A DNA stretch of 43,176 nucleotides. Source: an uncultured Gammaproteobacteria bacterium. GTDB taxonomy: Bacteria; Pseudomonadota; Gammaproteobacteria; Pseudomonadales; Azotimanducaceae. The notes below the pieces were generated by a model. That model was not told the DNA's origin, searched no databases, and worked only from the letters and a program-made list of their open reading frames with translations. Below, piece after piece: positions 8,820 to 18,134 of this stretch. Positions within the stretch are counted from its first letter, which is position 1. The number at the start of each line of letters is the position of its first letter. Location: assembly GCA_913050035.1 (NCBI GenBank), contig CAJXAC010000013.1:1-43176 (forward strand), in the 5' to 3' direction. The translations under genes were made by a program, and so were the position numbers.

Positions 8820-10250
8820 ATGACTTACACCACTCCACGCGCTGGATCAGAAAGCCTTAACCTGCATAACGAATTTGCACCGGACTCTATTGAGGCTAAA
8901 GATCTGCGCACGTTGCTGCATCCATCGACAAACTTAAAGCAGCACAGTCAGCAGGGCCCTGTAGTGCACGAGCGGGCCGACGGGGTTTACCTTTGGGACA
9001 ATAAAGGTAAGCAATATCTTGAGGGTATGGCTGGGCTGTGGTGCACGGCTCTGGGTTACGGGAATGAGGAGCTTGCGCGGGTTGCTGAAGAGCAGATGCG
9101 CAAAATGAGTTACTCCCAGCTATTTGCTGGGCGTACTAATGAACCCTCAGTGATGTTGGCGGAGCGTCTAATCGAAATGGCGCCAATGGATGGTGGGCGG
9201 GTATTTTTTGGCTTATCTGGAAGTGATGCCAACGACACCCAAATTAAGCTGCTGTGGTACTACAACAATGCTATCGGCCGGCCGGAAAAGAAAAAAATAA
9301 TCAGTCGTAAGCGTGGTTACCACGGCATTACCGTCGCCAGTGGTTCGCTTACGGGTATTCCTACCTTCCATAAAGAGTTTGATTTACCCCTACCTGGCAT
9401 CATGCATGTGACCTGCCCCCACTATTATAGTGAGGGTATGGTTGGCGAATCCGAAGCGCAGTTTGTCGACCGGCTGCTCGCCGAACTTGAGCAACTGATT
9501 TTGCAAGAAGGTCCGGAGACTATTGCAGGATTTATTGCTGAGCCGATCCAGGGAGCTGGTGGCGTGGTGGTGCCGCCCAAAGACTATCTGCCGCGGGTAG
9601 CGCAACTGCTGCAAAAGCACGACATCATATTTATTGATGATGAAGTAATTTGTGGCTTTGGGCGTACTGGCCAGCCCTTCGGTGCCCAGACCTTTGGCAT
9701 TCGTCCAACCACCATGAGTCTGGCGAAAGCGTTGTCTTCTGCCTACTTGCCGATCAGTGCCGTGTTGTTGCCCGAGTATATGCACGATGCCTTTGCCAGC
9801 CGTTCTGATGAATTGGGTAATTTCGGCCATGGCTTTACCTACTCTGGGCATCCGGTATGTGCGGCGGTGGCGTTGCGAAACCTGGAAATTATGGACGAAA
9901 TGGACCTGTACACCCATGCGGGCAAAGTTGGGCAAGTTTTCCAACAACGGCTGCTTGAGTTTGCCGACCATCCACTGGTTGGTGAAGTGCGCGGTGAAGG
10001 TTTGATTGCTGCGGTAGAGCTCGTAAAACAAAAGCAGCCGCGTACCCCGTTCGAATTATCAGCTGGCGTAGGTGCTTACTGTGCTGCTGCGTGTCATGAC
10101 GCGGGTGTCATTCTGCGTAACCTCGGCGACAGCGTCGCGTTCTGCCCGCCCCTTGTGATTACTGAAGACCAGATAGATGAGTTGATTAGTAAGTTTGCGA
10201 TTGGCTTGGACGCGACACTGGAGTGGGCCCGCAAGAGTCGCTTGCTCTAA
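8820..10250 (+). CDS. Class III PLP-dependent aminotransferase (omega-amino acid type)
   Basis: A 476-aa fold-type I transaminase of class III, the family of omega-amino acid:pyruvate and putrescine-type aminotransferases. PLP-binding Asp lies in FIDDEVICGFGRTG, and the Schiff-base lysine is Lys303 in SLAKALSS. The phosphate-binding region GSDANDTQIK is present. AGGAG sits 8 bases before the ATG. The SDR gene precedes it by 22 bases and a PQQ-type dehydrogenase follows, so an amine or amino-alcohol degradation route is possible but unproven. Confidence 0.92.
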   Translation: MTYTTPRAGSESLNLHNEFAPDSIEAKDLRTLLHPSTNLKQHSQQGPVVHERADGVYLWDNKGKQYLEGMAGLWCTALGYGNEELARVAEEQMRKMSYSQLFAGRTNEPSVMLAERLIEMAPMDGGRVFFGLSGSDANDTQIKLLWYYNNAIGRPEKKKIISRKRGYHGITVASGSLTGIPTFHKEFDLPLPGIMHVTCPHYYSEGMVGESEAQFVDRLLAELEQLILQEGPETIAGFIAEPIQGAGGVVVPPKDYLPRVAQLLQKHDIIFIDDEVICGFGRTGQPFGAQTFGIRPTTMSLAKALSSAYLPISAVLLPEYMHDAFASRSDELGNFGHGFTYSGHPVCAAVALRNLEIMDEMDLYTHAGKVGQVFQQRLLEFADHPLVGEVRGEGLIAAVELVKQKQPRTPFELSAGVGAYCAAACHDAGVILRNLGDSVAFCPPLVITEDQIDELISKFAIGLDATLEWARKSRLL

Positions 10251-10294
10251 GGCGCAGTCAGATCGATAAGCCAACTCGCTCGCGAGGATCAATA

Positions 10295-11899
10295 ATGACA
10301 ATGTTAAGTAACGTCCGTATCGCCGTTATCACCCTGCTGTGCAGTGTTAACGCCTGGGCATTAGATTGCGCTAGCGTTCCCAATACAGAGAAATTTTTCC
10401 CGCCGAGCTGGGGTATTGATGTGGCGAATACCCGTTACGTGACCCCTGAAAATAGTCAAATCACTGCTGAAAACGTGCATCAGTTGCAACTTAAGTGGGC
10501 CTACGGACTGAGCACCCAAGCACCAAGGTTTTATCCGCTGGTTACCGCGGATACTATTTATATTGGCGATGGCGAAAACGGCTTGTTAGCCCTAGACCGC
10601 GAACGAGGCTGTGTGCGGTGGCGTAATACAGATGCTGCCGGCGGTGCAGCTAGCAGCATTGTCGCTGCGGACACCCGCTTTGGACCGACCCTATTCTTTG
10701 CGCATAGAGAAAAAGGCGTGTTTGCGATTCATGCCGCAAGCGGTGAAACGCTCTGGCAGCGCGGCACCGACAGCGAGCCGTTGCCGTTGTATTCCGGATC
10801 ACCGCTGATTGCCGATGGCGTAATTTATGTTCCCATTTCCAGCCAAGAAATCGGTTTAAGTATGCTGCCTTTCTATGGGTGTTGTACCACCAGCGGCGGT
10901 ATGGCGGCACTTGATGCCGAAACCGGCGAGCAGATTTGGTATCTCCCTACAATCGAGGAAGAGGCGCAAGTAACCGGTAGGCAATTACTGTTCGTGCAAA
11001 AGTGGGGGCCAAGCGGCGCGCCGGTATGGAGCGCGCCGACCTTGGATCGTCGGCGCGGCCTGCTTTTTTATGGCACCGGTGAAAATTATTCAGCTCCGGC
11101 AACCGCTACCAGTGACGCTATTTTTGCGATAGACGCGAGTACAGGCCAGCGACGTTGGGTAAATCAGTTCACCGCCAATGACACGTTTAATATGGCGTGC
11201 GTAGCTGGCGGTCCCAGCTGTCCAGAGCAAGAGGGCCCAGATCTAGACTTTGGTGCGCCGCCACTGTTGGCGAAAGATAGTCAGGGCCGCGAATTGTTGT
11301 ATGTTGGGCAAAAATCTGGCGCTGTAAGCGCCCTCGACCCAGCAACCGGCGAGCGTGTCTGGAGCCAGAAGTTTGGTCGTGGTGGATGGTTGGGCGGTAT
11401 TCATTGGGGTCTTGCCGCGGATATCGAGAAGGGTCTCCTCTATGTCCCGGTAAGCGATATTCCTGCAGGACCGGATCCCGCGGCGGCTCCAACCCCAGGG
11501 CTGTTTGCCCTTAGTCTCGACGACGGCTCGGTGCAGTGGTTTGCGGCGAAGGACTTTAGTGAACAAGCGATAGCCAGGCAAGGGTTTTGGCCTGGGTTGT
11601 CGGCGGGAATAGTCGCGGCTGACGGCGTTGTTGTTGCCGGCGATCTTGCCGGACAATTAGAAGCCTATGACGCTTTGAGCGGTGCTGTTTTGTGGCGCCA
11701 CACTACTGCGCGATCTTATACCACCGTCAACGGGCGCGATGCCTTAGGCGGCAGTATTGACTCGCATGGTCCGCTGCTCGTTGATGATTTGTTACTGGTC
11801 AGCTCTGGTTACTCTGGGGTTGGCATGAAGGGCGGCAACGCGTTCTTGGTTTTTCAATTAGCTAAGCCGGCGGACGCTGCAGGCCCGGGAGCGCGGTGA
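10295..11899 (+). CDS. Periplasmic PQQ-type beta-propeller protein (polyvinyl-alcohol-dehydrogenase-like)
   Basis: A 534-aa quinoprotein with a signal peptide (residues 1-23, cleavage after AWA). WG.D..NTRY near the mature N-terminus, repeated tryptophan-docking units (GLLALDRERGCVRW, GMAALDAETGEQIW, AVSALDPATGERVW) and a vicinal Cys196-Cys197 in YGCCTTSGG are the pattern of PVA-dehydrogenase-type PQQ enzymes. GPDLDFG and GQKSGAV also fit. There is no CXXCH haem motif, so electrons would go to a separate cytochrome. The start is ATG at 10295 with AGGA 8 bases upstream; an in-frame GTG at 10223 would bury the signal peptide and overlap the aminotransferase. A structural BamB-like role is the alternative. 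Confidence 0.85.
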   Translation: MTMLSNVRIAVITLLCSVNAWALDCASVPNTEKFFPPSWGIDVANTRYVTPENSQITAENVHQLQLKWAYGLSTQAPRFYPLVTADTIYIGDGENGLLALDRERGCVRWRNTDAAGGAASSIVAADTRFGPTLFFAHREKGVFAIHAASGETLWQRGTDSEPLPLYSGSPLIADGVIYVPISSQEIGLSMLPFYGCCTTSGGMAALDAETGEQIWYLPTIEEEAQVTGRQLLFVQKWGPSGAPVWSAPTLDRRRGLLFYGTGENYSAPATATSDAIFAIDASTGQRRWVNQFTANDTFNMACVAGGPSCPEQEGPDLDFGAPPLLAKDSQGRELLYVGQKSGAVSALDPATGERVWSQKFGRGGWLGGIHWGLAADIEKGLLYVPVSDIPAGPDPAAAPTPGLFALSLDDGSVQWFAAKDFSEQAIARQGFWPGLSAGIVAADGVVVAGDLAGQLEAYDALSGAVLWRHTTARSYTTVNGRDALGGSIDSHGPLLVDDLLLVSSGYSGVGMKGGNAFLVFQLAKPADAAGPGAR

Positions 11900-11900
11900 T

Positions 11901-12347
11901 ATGAATGCTGCTGTTTGGCGCCGGGTGACGGCCGCTGCTGTAGATTTTGTTACTGTACCCAGCGTAGCGATGATCGTTATGCTCATCACCGGCGCCTTAG
12001 AAAATGCCGAAGCGTGGACGCATGGCTTGCCTTGGCTAAGGGTTTTTCTGCTTGGGGTAGTCGGCTATTTAATGGTCAATGGCGTACTGCTGTGGCGGTA
12101 CGGTCAAACCTTGGGTAAGCGTCTGGTGAGGATTAAAATCGTTGACCATGAATCAGGACGGGTGCCTGCCTTGTGGAAACTGATTGTTTTGCGAGCACCT
12201 TTTTTTCCACTGATGCATGCAACGTTGATTGGCTTTTGGTATCTGCTTGCAATTGACCTGCTTACTGGTCTTCGTGCGGATCGACGCTGCATTCACGATT
12301 GGGTCAGCGGTACCAGAGTGGTAGCGGTAGCGGGCGATAAAAACTAA
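11901..12347 (+). CDS. RDD family membrane protein
   Basis: A 148-aa small membrane protein of the RDD family. Three hydrophobic segments lie near residues 17-35, 48-68 and 100-117, and the conserved stretch GQTLGKRLVRIKIV follows the second. The first Arg-Asp pair of the family is present as RVTAAAVD. It starts one base after the quinoprotein stop, so it is almost certainly co-transcribed and perhaps coupled. The function of RDD proteins is mostly unknown; some have been linked to ion transport. Confidence 0.87.
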   Translation: MNAAVWRRVTAAAVDFVTVPSVAMIVMLITGALENAEAWTHGLPWLRVFLLGVVGYLMVNGVLLWRYGQTLGKRLVRIKIVDHESGRVPALWKLIVLRAPFFPLMHATLIGFWYLLAIDLLTGLRADRRCIHDWVSGTRVVAVAGDKN

Positions 12348-12362
12348 CTAATACGGAACATT

Positions 12363-13523
12363 ATGAGCTTACCGGACTTTGATTTTGGCCTAGGCGAAAC
12401 CATAGATGCGTTGCGCGACACTGTGGCAACCTTTTGTGCGCGTGAAATCGCACCGGTAGCGGCGGAGATAGACCGGAGCAACCAGTTTCCGCGCGAACTC
12501 TGGCCTAAGCTCGGCGAGTTGGGTGTTCTTGGCATGACGGTAGCTGAGTCCTATGGAGGTGTGGATCTTGGATATCTTGCTCATACAGTAGTGATGGAAG
12601 AAATCAGCCGGGCTTCCGGCGCGGTTGGTTTGTCCTATGGCGCGCACTCGAACTTATGTGTTAACCAGTTGGCGCGTTTTGGCACAGATCAACAGAAGCA
12701 AGCCTATCTGCCTAGTTTAATCAGTGGCGAGTATGTTGGTGCGTTAGCGATGAGCGAGCACAATGCGGGTTCCGACGTGGTCAGCATGGGCTTACGGGCC
12801 CAGCAAGACGGCGATGACTATATTTTGAACGGCGGCAAGATGTGGATTACCAACGGGCCCCAAGCAGACGTGCTTGTTGTCTATGCTACAGTCGATCCAA
12901 GCTTGGGGTCGAAAGGCATCACAGCGTTCTTGATCGAAAAGTCACAAGTAGGCTTCAGTACGGGCACCAAGCTAGACAAACTGGGTATGCGCGGTTCTGA
13001 TACTGCAGAACTGATTTTTGAAGACTGCCGTGTTCCAAAAACCCAAATTCTCGGCCGTGTTGGCGAAGGCGTGCGTATTTTGATGAGCGGTCTCGACTAT
13101 GAGCGAGTGGTGCTGGCTGGCGGCCCGTTGGGCATCATGCGCGGGTGCTTAGATCTGGTAGCACCCTACCTTAAAGAACGTCAACAATTTGGCCGTCCCG
13201 TTGGCGAATTCCAACTGATGCAGGGCAAACTCGCTGACTTATACACTGAAACCAATGCAGCACGTGCCTATGTGTATGCGGTAGCCGGGGCCTGCGACAA
13301 CGACAGAACCACCCGAATCGATGCTGCTGGCTGCATACTTTATGCTGCGGAGCGAGCTACTCAACACGCGCTACAGGCCATTCAGGCACTGGGCGGTAAT
13401 GGCTATATCAACGATTATCCTGCGGGCAGGCTGTTGCGGGATGCCAAGCTCTATGAAATCGGCGCTGGCACCAGTGAAATTCGGCGCATGTTAATCGGTC
13501 GCGAGTTATTCGACGCCACGTAA
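12363..13523 (+). CDS. ivd: Isovaleryl-CoA dehydrogenase
   Basis: FAD-dependent acyl-CoA dehydrogenase of leucine catabolism, 386 aa. Two features separate it from other acyl-CoA dehydrogenases: [12 protein letters not shown] in the N-terminal half, and the catalytic Glu247 in [16 protein letters not shown], the helix-G position typical of isovaleryl-CoA dehydrogenase. The FAD-binding ALGGNGY and the C-terminal GAGTSEIRR are intact. Usual partners (methylcrotonyl-CoA carboxylase, HMG-CoA lyase) are not in the window. It starts 15 bases after the RDD gene. Confidence 0.94.
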   Translation: MSLPDFDFGLGETIDALRDTVATFCAREIAPVAAEIDRSNQFPRELWPKLGELGVLGMTVAESYGGVDLGYLAHTVVMEEISRASGAVGLSYGAHSNLCVNQLARFGTDQQKQAYLPSLISGEYVGALAMSEHNAGSDVVSMGLRAQQDGDDYILNGGKMWITNGPQADVLVVYATVDPSLGSKGITAFLIEKSQVGFSTGTKLDKLGMRGSDTAELIFEDCRVPKTQILGRVGEGVRILMSGLDYERVVLAGGPLGIMRGCLDLVAPYLKERQQFGRPVGEFQLMQGKLADLYTETNAARAYVYAVAGACDNDRTTRIDAAGCILYAAERATQHALQAIQALGGNGYINDYPAGRLLRDAKLYEIGAGTSEIRRMLIGRELFDAT

Positions 13524-13532
13524 GGGTAAGGC

Positions 13533-13687
13533 TATAATCCGCGCCCGAAGCGAGTCCGCTTCGGCAATCTGGTGGTGCCTGAAGCCACAGAGGTGCGCAT
13601 TGCACGGATTTCGGCATCAGCAATAGCAGAGGTTCAAGGTTGTTCTTGGACGCGCAAAAGTCAAAACAGTTAGCTAGGAGAACTCGA
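13533..13687 (+). promoter_or_regulatory. Promoter -10 and structured leader before cytochrome c5 gene
   Basis: A perfect TATAAT lies at 13533-13538, with a partial -35 (TCGACG, 13510-13515) at 17-base spacing. Just downstream, where the transcript should begin, CCGAAGCG and CGCTTCGG (13545-13564) form an 8-bp hairpin with a 4-base loop. A second imperfect hairpin (GTGG with CCAC) and a third (GTGC with GCAC) follow. The leader is about 140 nt long. I recognise no known riboswitch. Confidence 0.5.
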
Positions 13688-14101
13688 TTGAGACGCCTTT
13701 TACTTACGGTCTCGGGATTAGCCGTTATTTTGAGTGTTTTTGCAGTGAACGCATTACCTCCAGGTACCGAAAAAGAAATCAGTGAACGCTTAAAGCCAGT
13801 GGGCACTGTCGCACGATCAGCTGCCGCTGAGGCTGCTGTGGAAGAGGTGGCCGCTGGGCCATTAAGTGGTGAAGAGGTATACGACCAGTACTGCTCTGTT
13901 TGCCACACCAGTGGTGTTGGCGGCGCGCCGTTGTTTGCAGACGCGGCGGCTTGGGCGCCACGCATTGCTAAAGGTATGGACGTGCTAATGGCCAGTACCA
14001 TCAACGGCATTAATGCTATGCCCGCGAAAGGCACTTGTATGAGTTGCTCTGACGATGAGCTTGCTGCCACCGTTACGTATATGCTGGACGCAGCGCAGTA
14101 G
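13688..14101 (+). CDS. Cytochrome c5-like monohaem cytochrome
   Basis: A periplasmic, possibly membrane-anchored, monohaem cytochrome of 137 aa. The N-terminus MRRLLLTVSGLAVILSVFAV is an export signal or anchor, a spacer of about 25 residues follows, and the haem motif CSVCH is at residues 69-73. The candidate axial Met is in INAMPAKGTCMSC, which with the later CxxC matches cytochrome c5. The TTG at 13688 is chosen because AGGAG at 13676-13680 lies 7 bases before it; the longer frame from 13640 adds 16 charged residues and lacks a ribosome-binding site. A structured leader precedes it. Confidence 0.88.
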   Translation: MRRLLLTVSGLAVILSVFAVNALPPGTEKEISERLKPVGTVARSAAAEAAVEEVAAGPLSGEEVYDQYCSVCHTSGVGGAPLFADAAAWAPRIAKGMDVLMASTINGINAMPAKGTCMSCSDDELAATVTYMLDAAQ

Positions 14102-14111
14102 AATGGCATAT

Positions 14112-14130
14112 GGGGCGTAATTTACGCCCC
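14112..14130 (+). terminator. GC-rich inverted repeat after cytochrome c5 gene
   Basis: GGGGCGT and ACGCCCC form a 7-bp stem with a 5-base loop, 11 bases after the cytochrome gene. There is no clear T-tract, so termination is likely but not certain. Confidence 0.5.
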
Positions 14131-14273
14131 TGCCCTGCTATTGCCCAAAAGCCCCGAAAGCGCGCACTAATATAGGGCATATGGCCATCATTATGGCCCC
14201 AAGATGAGGCGTGAAAGCCAGCCGTAGACGCCGCCCTATCCTTAAACCCTTGATCTAAATAGAGTTTAAATAC

Positions 14274-14288
14274 TGGCACCGTTTTTGC
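14274..14288 (+). promoter_or_regulatory. Sigma-54 promoter upstream of porin gene
   Basis: TGGCAC at 14274-14279 and TTGC at 14285-14288 match the sigma-54 -24/-12 elements, with exactly 10 bases between the invariant GG and GC. It points to the porin gene that starts at 14361 and fits control by NtrC/RpoN. A weak NtrC-like half-match (GCACT then AGGGC) lies about 100 bp upstream at 14164-14178. Confidence 0.75.
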
Positions 14289-14360
14289 CGTAGAGGGCGG
14301 TGTGTGTCTCAGGGCTGCGGCCCAGAAAGACGCTATTCGCGAAAATCCTTAGGAGAAACT

Positions 14361-14984
14361 ATGAAAACAATGGCGAAAATCTTATCTGTAGCTACGGCAA
14401 TGGCTGGGACTGCTATGGTGCCCGTTGCCGCGCATGCAGATGTGTCATACAACGTTGGCTTTGCATCTGAATACTATTACCGCGGCTTTTTCCAAAAGAG
14501 CTCATCAGCGAGCGCAGGCATCGACTTTGAAGAAGGCGGTTTTTATGCGGGCGCTTGGACCGCGGATGTGGGTGAAGGTCTCGAAGTAGACGGTTACCTA
14601 GGCTACGGCGTCGAAATGGGCGACGTCTCTGCGAGCGTCGGCTTTACTGGTTATTACTACACTGGGTCATTCGACAACACTTACGAAGAGATCAACTTCA
14701 ATGCGGGCTATGGTCCTTTGAGCCTAGAATACTCTGTAGGCACTTATGACGATCCGGCTGCCGAGCAAGATTACAGCTTCACAGCCTTGTCTGCGGACCT
14801 CGGTGCTGGATTTTCCGCGACCTATGGCAGCTTCGGTCAAGACTTCGCTGGTGCGTACTTCCAAGCGGATTACGGCTTTTCAGTGGCGGAGCTCGACTTC
14901 GGGGTTTCTTTGATCTTCCCAGATGATGACATCGCCACTGAAGATGGCGAAGCAATCGTTCTCTCTGTTGGTAAAAGCTTCTAG
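14361..14984 (+). CDS. TorF-family putative porin
   Basis: A 207-aa outer-membrane beta-barrel protein. Residues 1-25 are a signal peptide ending AHA/D. The mature start VSYNVGFASEYYYRGF and alternating hydrophobic/aromatic strands through to a C-terminal VLSVGKSF (terminal Phe) are typical of the family. The ATG at 14361 has AGGAG at 14351-14355; the longer frame from 14304 has no support. In Pseudomonas and relatives this family sits next to glnK/amtB, as here, and the sigma-54 promoter upstream supports induction under nitrogen limitation. It probably admits a nitrogen compound; which one is not known. Confidence 0.88.
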   Translation: MKTMAKILSVATAMAGTAMVPVAAHADVSYNVGFASEYYYRGFFQKSSSASAGIDFEEGGFYAGAWTADVGEGLEVDGYLGYGVEMGDVSASVGFTGYYYTGSFDNTYEEINFNAGYGPLSLEYSVGTYDDPAAEQDYSFTALSADLGAGFSATYGSFGQDFAGAYFQADYGFSVAELDFGVSLIFPDDDIATEDGEAIVLSVGKSF

Positions 14985-15014
14985 TCTCTCCCCCCTCAGC
15001 TTTAACAACAGATC

Positions 15015-15041
15015 AAAAGGCCTCCTCGGAGGCCTTTTTTT
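15015..15041 (+). terminator. Rho-independent terminator of porin gene
   Basis: AAAAGGCCTCC and GGAGGCCTTTT form an 11-bp stem with a very short loop, followed by more T residues. It ends the porin transcript 30 bases after its stop codon. Confidence 0.93.
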
Positions 15042-15240
15042 ATTGCAAAAATTCCTCGGATTATCTCAAGCCTCGATCCCAAGGCAGCGATCTAAAGCCC
15101 AGCGCGTCAACCATGTAGGATTGGCTTATCCTATCTTAGACTCATAAATCAGCGATGGTCCGAGCGACCCGCCACGCCTCAGATCTTTGGCAGCCAACCA
15201 GTTGTTTGTGCGACCCTGGCAATGCTATTCGCGCTGGCGG

Positions 15241-15537
15241 TTATAGCGCCTTGTCCTGCTCCAGAGCCTCTAGCCTGTCCTCCAAGTCTTTAAGTTGGGC
15301 CTGCATATTTTCAAGTAGTGCTATTTGGGCGTCGTAATCTGCCTTGGCAACCAGTTCAAACTTATCCAGAAGCCCCTCGCGGAGGGTTTCAATTGCCCCG
15401 CTGATGCTGTCGTCGACAGCCCTGCCCGTATTCGGCATACCGCCAATAGTGGAATTGAGTTTGGCTTTAAGGTCCTCGCGCAGCATGTCGAGCAATATTT
15501 TGAGGGACTGGGAAGATTGCATAACTACGTTACTCAC
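15241..15537 (-). CDS. ubiK: Ubiquinone biosynthesis accessory factor UbiK (BMFP domain)
   Basis: A 98-aa protein of the UbiK/YqiC family, which binds UbiJ and assists aerobic ubiquinone synthesis. The middle segment EGLLDKFELVAKADYDAQ is the family signature, and residues 65-95 form a C-terminal coiled coil (LLENMQAQLKDLEDRLEALE). The start is GTG at 15537, with an ATG five codons in as an alternative; neither has a decisive ribosome-binding site. It lies on the opposite strand between the porin and amtB genes, an arrangement seen in other gammaproteobacteria. Confidence 0.88.
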   Translation of the reverse strand: MSNVVMQSSQSLKILLDMLREDLKAKLNSTIGGMPNTGRAVDDSISGAIETLREGLLDKFELVAKADYDAQIALLENMQAQLKDLEDRLEALEQDKAL

Positions 15538-15695
15538 TGTTCTTAAGTCCCAGTGTATGCGTTGTGCTTCTCGCGAGAAATATCAGAAACGCTGAAATTC
15601 TTGCCTTTGAGTACCTGCAGCGTTTCAGCGAGAACCTCCGTTAAGCTCAATCGCAGCACCCCCGCGCCAATTTGACGCACCGAGTTAAGGCGTGC

Positions 15696-15712
15696 GCACT
15701 ATTTTGGCGCAA
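15696..15712 (+). promoter_or_regulatory. Likely NtrC-binding site
   Basis: GCACTATTTTGGCGCAA has the GCAC(T/C)-N5-GG(T/C)GC layout of NtrC sites and differs at only two positions from a classical enterobacterial glnA site as I remember it. It lies about 70 bp upstream of the -24 element of the amtB sigma-54 promoter, a suitable distance for an enhancer. Confidence 0.55.
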
Positions 15713-15772
15713 TCGAGAGGTATCGCTGCTACCGTTTTCTGCTAAGCGATTGAAAAATATCGGATTCTCATT

Positions 15773-15788
15773 TGGCACGCAACGTGCA
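15773..15788 (+). promoter_or_regulatory. Sigma-54 promoter of amtB
   Basis: TGGCACG at 15773-15779 and GTGCA at 15784-15788 give the -24/-12 pattern with exactly 10 bases between GG and GC. This predicts RpoN/NtrC-dependent expression of amtB under nitrogen limitation. Confidence 0.8.
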
Positions 15789-15941
15789 CCACAAGTTTGT
15801 GTCTAACTTAAAGTCGCATGCACCTCGAAGGTGGCGTGGTCTTAGTTGGAATTGGTCAACCATGCTCGGCACGGTTGGAGTTAACGGGCTTTGCAGCAAA
15901 GATCGAGATGCTCTTCCGCATCTCACTGATGGAGAAAGAAG

Positions 15942-17653
<1,712 letters not shown>

Positions 17654-17672
17654 CAAAATCGCCTATCGAAAT

Positions 17673-17697
17673 AAGGGGTGGGTCGCTCCACCTTTTT
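17673..17697 (+). terminator. Terminator after first P-II gene
   Basis: AAGGGGTGG pairs with CCACCTTTT (two G-T pairs) around a short loop, followed by T residues, 20 bases after the stop codon. Confidence 0.75.
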
Positions 17698-18020
17698 AGG
17701 TCTGCTCAATATGAGAGTGGGGTCGAGGGCGTAAAAACGTACCTCGAAGATCGGACAGCAGTGAAAGCATCCACGCTAGTTGAAAGAGATGGGTCGGGAG
17801 TTAGCGTGGGACGTAGCGTGCCTTAGGGAAGTGATATCGCGACGACCCGAGGTTGGATGTGAGGCCCCTATAGGGCTAAATGGTGCTAGGTTTTGTAGCG
17901 GTATCGATACTCGGTTGTTATGTCGCAAGCTCCCTCCGGGCCAAACTCGTGCATTTGCGTTAAAAAAAGCGAACACATCAGTACTTGCAACGATTCTAAA
18001 ATTATTATACGTTTTTGATT
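17698..18020 (+). other. Intergenic region with several inverted repeats, no gene recognised
   Basis: This stretch between the first P-II terminator and the riboswitch has no convincing gene. It holds CGAGG with CCTCG (17723-17744), CCACGCTA with TAGCGTGG (about 17772-17810, loop over 20 bases) and GCCC with GGGC (about 17865-17880). Frames on both strands (17780-18037 plus, 17776-18057 minus) run into the riboswitch and resemble nothing known. A weak promoter for the riboswitch (TTGCAA 17985-17990, TATACG 18006-18011) lies at the end. It may encode an unrecognised small RNA. Confidence 0.4.
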
Positions 18021-18073
18021 CGTTCACCTCGTTCTGAGGCGGAAGTAGGCAAATCATTGACCGAAGGAACGCG
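18021..18073 (+). ncRNA. Glutamine riboswitch (glnA RNA / downstream-peptide class)
   Basis: The conserved core of the glutamine aptamer is visible. P1 is CGTTC (18021-18025) with GAACG (18067-18071). P2 is CCTC (18027-18030) with GAGG (18036-18039) around a 5-base loop. The conserved strand CGGAAGTAGG is at 18040-18049 and CCGAAGGAACGC at 18061-18072. A further hairpin (18082-18102, 8 bp) and the small SD hairpin CTTG-AGG-CAAG (18119-18129) lie between the aptamer and the ATG at 18135. There is no T-tract, so translational control is more likely than termination. The class is known mainly from cyanobacteria and marine metagenomes. Confidence 0.9.
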
Positions 18074-18134
18074 CTGAGAGTCTCACGCGGCTTTCGCGTG
18101 GGCGTTGTAAAAACGAAACTTGAGGCAAGATGAT

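Larger units (their letters stand above)
15538..15941 (+). promoter_or_regulatory. amtB upstream region with structured 5' leader
   Basis: This 404-base gap holds the ubiK start region, an NtrC-like site, a sigma-54 promoter and then a leader of about 140 nt before amtB. Several hairpins can form in the leader: CAACC with GGTTG around 15859-15883, CTTTG with CAAAG around 15890-15902, and GAGATGC with GCATCTC (15905-15924, perfect 7 bp) immediately before the ribosome-binding site. The leader could affect amtB translation; it does not contain the glutamine aptamer core. Confidence 0.45.

Noticed and set aside
9390-10031. 213-codon minus-strand frame within the aminotransferase gene
   Set aside because: Shadow of the conserved class III aminotransferase; no recognisable domain.
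10223-10294. Longer start of the quinoprotein gene at a GTG
   Set aside because: It would overlap the aminotransferase gene and bury a clear signal peptide; ATG 10295 has AGGA upstream.
13408-14109. 233-codon minus-strand frame over the cytochrome c5 gene
   Set aside because: Shadow of real plus-strand genes; no family features and no ribosome-binding site.
17948-17962. GG-N10-GC spacing resembling a sigma-54 site upstream of the riboswitch
   Set aside because: Only the spacing fits; TGGCAC and TTGC elements are missing, unlike the two good sites before the porin and amtB.
17780-18037. 85-codon frame on the plus strand upstream of the small YRG gene (and a 93-codon frame opposite it)
   Set aside because: Both run into the riboswitch, have no good ribosome-binding site and resemble no protein; the RNA elements explain the segment better.
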